64,000 nucleotides of DNA from positions 3,472,001-3,536,000 of the forward strand of contig OX579635.1 of NCBI GenBank assembly GCA_951230915.1, in the 5' to 3' direction. Below are positions 59,273 to 64,000 of the stretch, piece by piece; position 1 is the stretch's first letter; every line of letters starts with the position of its first letter. A program made the position numbers and the translations under genes. Under the pieces are notes generated by a model. That model had not been told where the DNA came from and did not search any database. It saw nothing but the letters and a program-made list of their open reading frames with translations. This DNA comes from Antitrichia curtipendula. Its lineage: Eukaryota; Streptophyta; Bryopsida; Hypnales; Leucodontaceae.

Positions 59273-60911
59273 TTAAATAAAAGAATGGGAAATTAACCCC
59301 TAAAGGACCAAGTTTTTTTTTTTGGCAACATAGAAATTTTGGGCAAGTACTTGTGACTAAAGATTTTCATATTTTAGGCCCAAATTTTAATAGGAGGTGT
59401 GGATAAGGAATATTTTTTATGTGCACTAAATTTTAGGACATTTGGAAATACAAGTCAAAAGTTAAGGCCTAATATATAGTTTGTTTCTCAACTGGGCAGT
59501 CCAGGCAAATTTTTAAAAATCACTTTTTTTAAAAATAAATTTTCTTTTTCCAAGGTTTATATATACATAGAAAGCTTTGAGTCAATGAGTCAAAAGTTAT
59601 GAGGTGTTTTAGTTTTCAGGCGGTTATAGATTCTCTACTCTAAAATAAACTTTGAAGTCCTTTATTTAACTCAATTTTCAATTCTTTTGGAAAAAATTAG
59701 GTGTACATTGTTTAGTACAAAATTGCAACCATTGGAATTGGCAATTTTCATTTCCATACATAAATTGTTAAGAATTTAGTATTTTAAATCATTCTCTACA
59801 TTTTTCTACTTACTATTTTCTTCTATATATTGTACAATTTCAAATGACCTAAAAATTTCCAAGCATGTAGCCAACTTACCTTGAAATAAAAATCTTAGAA
59901 TGAAAAAAAAATGAAACTTTAAAAATAAAATTATTTTTTTTTAAAAGTTATTTTTATGTGATGTGGCAGTCTCTCTGCCATGTCAGATAGCTGTTGCGAT
60001 GCAATTCCTAACAGTTCCAGAGTCTAGGAACCTTGGCAAAACTCGCAGCTTCCACAGGGGCTGAAAAACATGTAATGTTTAGGGATTAATTAGATTGCTA
60101 AAGAATTCATGAACTATCTTAAAAAAATTTGTCCCCCAGATTTTGGGCAAGCTCCTACATTATCAATATTCATTAATAAGCCCAAATATTAGTTTGATGG
60201 GCAAGAAAAAAAACTACAAAAGAATAAAATGATTAAAAAACTTGTTTCCTATAGATTGTGTTATCTAATGAGAAGCTTTGATTCATTCCATCTGGATTAG
60301 TGATGTGAAAATATAGACAATCTTGTTTTTTAGGCAATCAGAGCGTCTTCTCAAAAGAATAATATAGAAGATTCAATTTTCATAGTTTTAAAAAAAGAAG
60401 CTTTATAAGCATATCCCCTAAAGTTTTTTGGTGTTTTAGGCCCAAACTGCTTCAAAATTCTCAAATCCAAAATAAGGCCAAACCGCCAAAATCTTTATCT
60501 ATATTTATTTATTAATAAATTCAACTACAAAACCTTTTGTTAATTTGTTAGAGTGCATCCTTAAAAAATTTCAAAATAGGAAAACCTTATTAATTTCAAG
60601 ATCAGGTCAATTGAATCTGGGAAAAAAAACATTTTCAATTGTTCCCAAATGATTAGAATTCATCTTTCAAAAACTTTGAACAAAAATGTGTATATCCTAT
60701 AACTTGTTACTTTTCATAATTTGTTGAAGAAATAAGTTGGGAAGACCTATAAAAAATTTCAAACAAGCAATATTTCATATTCATGCTTGAAAAAAATAAT
60801 AAGTAGAAAAAAATAGAATATGATTTAATATACTAAATTATTACAAATTTAGTCATGGAATTGAAAAATGTCAATTTTCAATGGTTTTACATTGTAATAA
60901 ACAACCTACAT

Positions 60912-62014
60912 CACTAGAAGAAAAACATGTCCGGCACAACCAACTACTATGCAACTAGTATCCTATACAACTATCTTGCAATTGTAATCCTCTCTATTAG
61001 CACCAAATCCAACGTAATTGTTTTATATTGTTGTTTTACAGCATTGATGCATTGTTTTAGTTGCAAAGTAATCAATCTATAGTTGCAACAACTAGAAAAA
61101 TATTGCAACTATAAAATGATTATAGTTGTTTCCTAGTTGCTTTCAAGTTGTACACTAGTTGTTTCTTAATTGTTTCCTATAGTACTAGAAAATTTAATTT
61201 TTTTGTTGATTTGGTTGCATAGATTTGATTCACTTTCTATTGATTTGGAGAGTAATTTGTTGATTTGGATAGAACTCTATAGAAAAGTGAACTAAATGAA
61301 TGCGACCAAATCAACAAAAAAACTAAATTTTCTAGTAGTGAAGCTAGTCATTTCCTAGTTTCTCTTCAGTTGTATACTAGTTGTTTCTTAGTTGGTTTCT
61401 AGTTGTTTCCTAGTTGCTTCCAAGTTCATCTTCATTTGTCTTCTATCAATAATCCCATATCAATTATAAAAAGTATCATTAGGTTGGACATATAAGACTT
61501 GTAAGTTGTTGTAGTCTTATGCAATGAATTTTGTTGATAGATTTCTAAGACTTCTACAATTTATAAATTTCTATAATTTGTAGGTTTTTATAGAGTATAG
61601 ATTTCTACAATTTATAAATTTCTACAATCTATGGAGATCCAAAAATATTTAAAATCCAAGAAATTTTAAAATCTATGAAATTTTAAGGTATCCTAAACCA
61701 ATGAAATCTATTAAATACGAGTATTTGAATTTTTGAAATCTAGGAGGAAAGTAGATATGAAAGTTTGAAATCTAGAGAACACTACAATTGATATTTTAAA
61801 ATCTACAAATCTACAAGTCAAAAACAAGTCACAAATGAGTCACATACGAGGCATGATTTTTGCAATTGCTACACTTTTTTCCTAGATTTTAGGATGTCCA
61901 CTGCGACTACAAGTCACCAAATTATTACTAGTCGCAAACCAGTCACTAGTGTCTTATACAACTGAAAAACTAGTTGCATAGTGTAGTTGCAAAACCCCTC
62001 ATTTTCTTCTAATG
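60912..62014. mobile_element. Nested 1.1-kb element with CACTAGAAGAAAA ends
   Basis: The ends CACTAGAAGAAAA and the inverted CATTAGAAGAAAA match, with further inward pairing around CTATGCAACTAGT. The sister repeat at about 12100-12170 runs through the ACCTACAT/ATCTACAT point without it, so it is an insertion. The interior carries loose tandem CTAGTTGTTTC-type repeats (about 61040-61440). The target duplication is unclear and there is no transposase. Confidence 0.6.
61185..61335. mobile_element. 151-bp TA-flanked fold-back MITE
   Basis: Arms of about 55 bases begin CTAGAAAATTTAATTTTTTT and are inverted at the right, both followed by GTTGATTTGGT-type blocks. TA flanks both ends (61183-61184, 61336-61337). 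It lies inside the 60912-62014 element. Confidence 0.7.
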
Positions 62015-62289
62015 AGAAAATCAATTTCAAATTTTATTTAAAAAAAAGTGATTTAAAAAAAAACTTTTGAACTATGGACCTAGATTGCGCACCAAATAAT
62101 GAAAATGACATATTATACAATAAATTTTTAACTATGTAATCAAAAGTTATGAAAGTTGTTGTGCCTTAAAGCTACTCCTTCAACACATGTTTGGTGAAAA
62201 AAATTTAATTTAAAAAAAAATCCATTTATAATAAATTGCCCTAAATTGCTATATGGCCAGAAAACACCATTTGGTCCTTTAGAGGTTAG

Positions 62290-62690
62290 ATCTCTTTTTA
62301 GAAAAATCTCACTATTGAGATTAGTGTGTTTCAATTCTATCTTAAAGGTATTAATGGTTTAGTTTTCCGTCAATTCTAAACCTATTCCAACTTAACAATT
62401 ATTTAATGAATGAAAATTAAGTGGTTTTTATTTTTAAAAATTCTAGATTCTCAACTAAATTCTTTATCATAAAAAACTAGAAATTCAAAATCAGTAGTAT
62501 AAAAATTTTAATCTAAGAAAATTCAAAGTAAAAAACCTAGAAGAAGAAGGTGCAAAACACCGTGTTTCATTGTTTCTTCACATTGAATGAAAATATCTTG
62601 CAATCTTTGTGGTCAAAATTTCTGAAATTTCTTCCACACATTCTTATACTAGTTAGTGCAAAATACTGTAGTTACATATGACCTTATGGA
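62290..62690. repeat. Fragment of the TTAA-flanked repeat family
   Basis: Family blocks TTCAATTCTATCTTA, ATCTTGCAATCTTTGTGGTC and CTTCCACACATTCTTATACT are present. Both ends are lost. Confidence 0.55.
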
Positions 62691-63673
62691 TTTAAATTAA
62701 GATGCTTTTCATTTTAACAAAATTAAATGCACATGAAATTAATGTGAAAGTTTCTTATAATAAATCGATCATTTAATGAAGAAATTCAATTATAGAAACA
62801 AATAGAAATAGTCACCTATATCAACTAAAAAGCTTTTCAAAATAATGGAAGAACAACTTCCATCCAACTTCCATAATGGAAGGACAATTTTGTGCCATTT
62901 TTTTTTCCATTTGAGTGACAAAGGTGTCCAAGCCAAGGATAGAGTATGGATTGTTGTGTTAATAGTAGCTCATGTGGACTTCCAACAAGGACCTCAAATT
63001 GTTGCACCTTTACAAGACTCTGGAAAAGTCCAGTACTGATGTCTAATTGTTTACCATGCTATTCAACCAATATTTGCAACCCACTGAAAATGCATGTTCA
63101 GCTCAAACACAAAATACTCTAAAGGACTGCTTGGAGTCTTGCTTGGAGTTTTTTCCCCACTCACTCAGTAATAAATGTAAAAATTAGCCACCTACGAAAT
63201 TATATTGAGTTGGGTGATTTTGTCTTTCTTGCTTTCTCGGAACAAAGTCGGTGTGTCTGATGAATTCCAAATTATATACTAATTTTTCCCAAATACGCTT
63301 CAGAAGTTTCACCTGCAATGCAAGCAACACTCATAGGGCAAGTGAGTAGAAGGATCCGCCAACAACCGGAAGACTCGTGGCAGTCTTGCGGTGCAACGCA
63401 GTGCGTATTTAATCATCGACCATGATCGCTGCAGTGGGCAATTTAGTTCGTCTTAGAACAGAATTGAATCGACGCCGCAGCACATGATGAATAAACATAA
63501 AGACATGATCAACCAATTCCTCAGCCGCATCATCACGTTCACGTACTGCTGTTAAAGTCATATTTTGTTAAATTGGCGGTTTTCCACCACTTTGACATCT
63601 TCCAGGATGTGCGACCTAAAACGACAATCTGTACAGTACATCTGTCGTAGCGTTCAGAGCTACCTGTACATGA
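62691..63673. other. DNA upstream of the rightmost gene
   Basis: From about 63330 the G+C content rises toward the gene start at 63941. No separate gene is recognised. Confidence 0.4.
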
Positions 63674-63919
63674 ATGTCCCAATTAGCGCCGGGATCGCGC
63701 CAATGTAGCGAAATTGGCGATTGTTTCCTTGTGCATGACGCAGTTGTCGATCGTGATCGAGAGGTCCAGATGGCACAAATGAGGCAGCGAAAAATTCACG
63801 AAGGAATCGTCCGTGTCGACGACTCGATCAGCCAGTCGTGTATACGACTCACCTGGTTCACCGGTGGGAACTTTCTCGCAGTCAGCCTTCTGTGTGGAGA
63901 TCGCCTTTGCATTCTTTGA
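63674..63919 (+). CDS. Possible 81-codon upstream ORF
   Basis: ATG at 63674 opens an 81-codon frame ending 21 bases before the start at 63941. It has no recognisable motif. It could be an upstream ORF in the leader or chance; it is not homologous to known proteins as far as I can tell. Confidence 0.25.
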   Translation: MSQLAPGSRQCSEIGDCFLVHDAVVDRDREVQMAQMRQRKIHEGIVRVDDSISQSCIRLTWFTGGNFLAVSLLCGDRLCIL

Positions 63920-63940
63920 GGTTGGCGAGCAGTTGCAGCG

Positions 63941-64000
63941 ATGGCGACCGAGAATGTGGACAGGGAAGGAGTACCTTCTTCTGATTGCACGGTAGCCAAA
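63941..64000 (+). CDS. Start of an unrecognised gene, truncated by the window edge
   Basis: ATGGCGACC after GCAGCG opens a frame of at least 20 codons (MATENVDREGVPSSDCTVAK) that leaves the window. The same context and a similar N-terminus occur at 6540. The rising G+C content and a Kozak-like GCGATGG context support a genuine start. The product cannot be named from twenty residues. Confidence 0.45.
   Translation, partial: MATENVDREGVPSSDCTVAK

Larger units (their letters stand above)
59297..62285. mobile_element. Long TTAA-family element with nested insertions
   Basis: TTAA (59293-59296) precedes CCCCTAAAGGACCAAG. The right end, reverse complement CCTCTAAAGGACCAAATGG, is followed by TTAG, a changed TTAA. 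Inward both ends continue with similar GGCAACATAGAAATTT / GGCCATATAGCAATTT blocks. The element encloses the insertion at 60912-62014 and a copy of the GCTGAAAAACATGTAATG repeat ending near 60080. No coding frame. Confidence 0.52.

Noticed and set aside
1..64000. tRNA, rRNA or other standard RNA genes
   Set aside because: No cloverleaf with A and B boxes or rRNA-like block was recognised by eye; a covariance-model scan was not possible.

Overview
The window looks like nuclear DNA of a large, repeat-rich land-plant or streptophyte genome. It is AT-rich and gene-poor, and it contains a plant-type SYP1 syntaxin with a canonical GT-AG intron. A single-exon cytochrome b5-fused front-end desaturase with a Q-x-x-H-H third histidine box points to a non-seed plant or charophyte alga more than to a flowering plant (inference). 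Species cannot be named from this sequence.

Only two genes are confidently intact: a Qa-SNARE on the minus strand (two exons, 9309-10651) and the desaturase on the minus strand (36083-37492). A third gene begins at 63941 and leaves the window on the right. A related start context with a short reading frame lies at 6540. Everything else is mobile DNA, relics and unassigned AT-rich sequence.

Layout: 1-6300 holds a Stowaway-like MITE and a LINE relic. 6300-8500 holds the 6540 start, a broken MYB/SANT-like frame and a near-perfect hairpin. 9300-10900 is the syntaxin locus. 11500-19000 is repeats. 19099-24508 is a broken Rep-like gene split by a 4.2-kb solo-LTR-like insertion. 24600-33960 is unassigned DNA, palindromes and nested TA-flanked MITEs. 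36083-37492 is the desaturase. 40670-45237 is a second copy of the giant LTR-like unit, carrying its own fold-back insertion and minisatellite. 45571-46133 and 51857-54668 are two members of one 8-bp-TSD transposon family. 48988-56290 is a decayed, widely split gene rich in short palindromes. 57500-62700 is nested repeats.

The dominant repeat is a family flanked by TTAA with ends reading CCCCTAAAG. At least six copies keep TTAA on both sides, which is the target signature of piggyBac-type elements. The most unusual items are the Rep-like pseudogene, whose frame resumes across the LTR insertion; the TTAA family; the new 8-bp-TSD family; and the split pseudogene whose exon-like parts are rich in TCCGGA and whose intron-like part is rich in ACAATTTGT.
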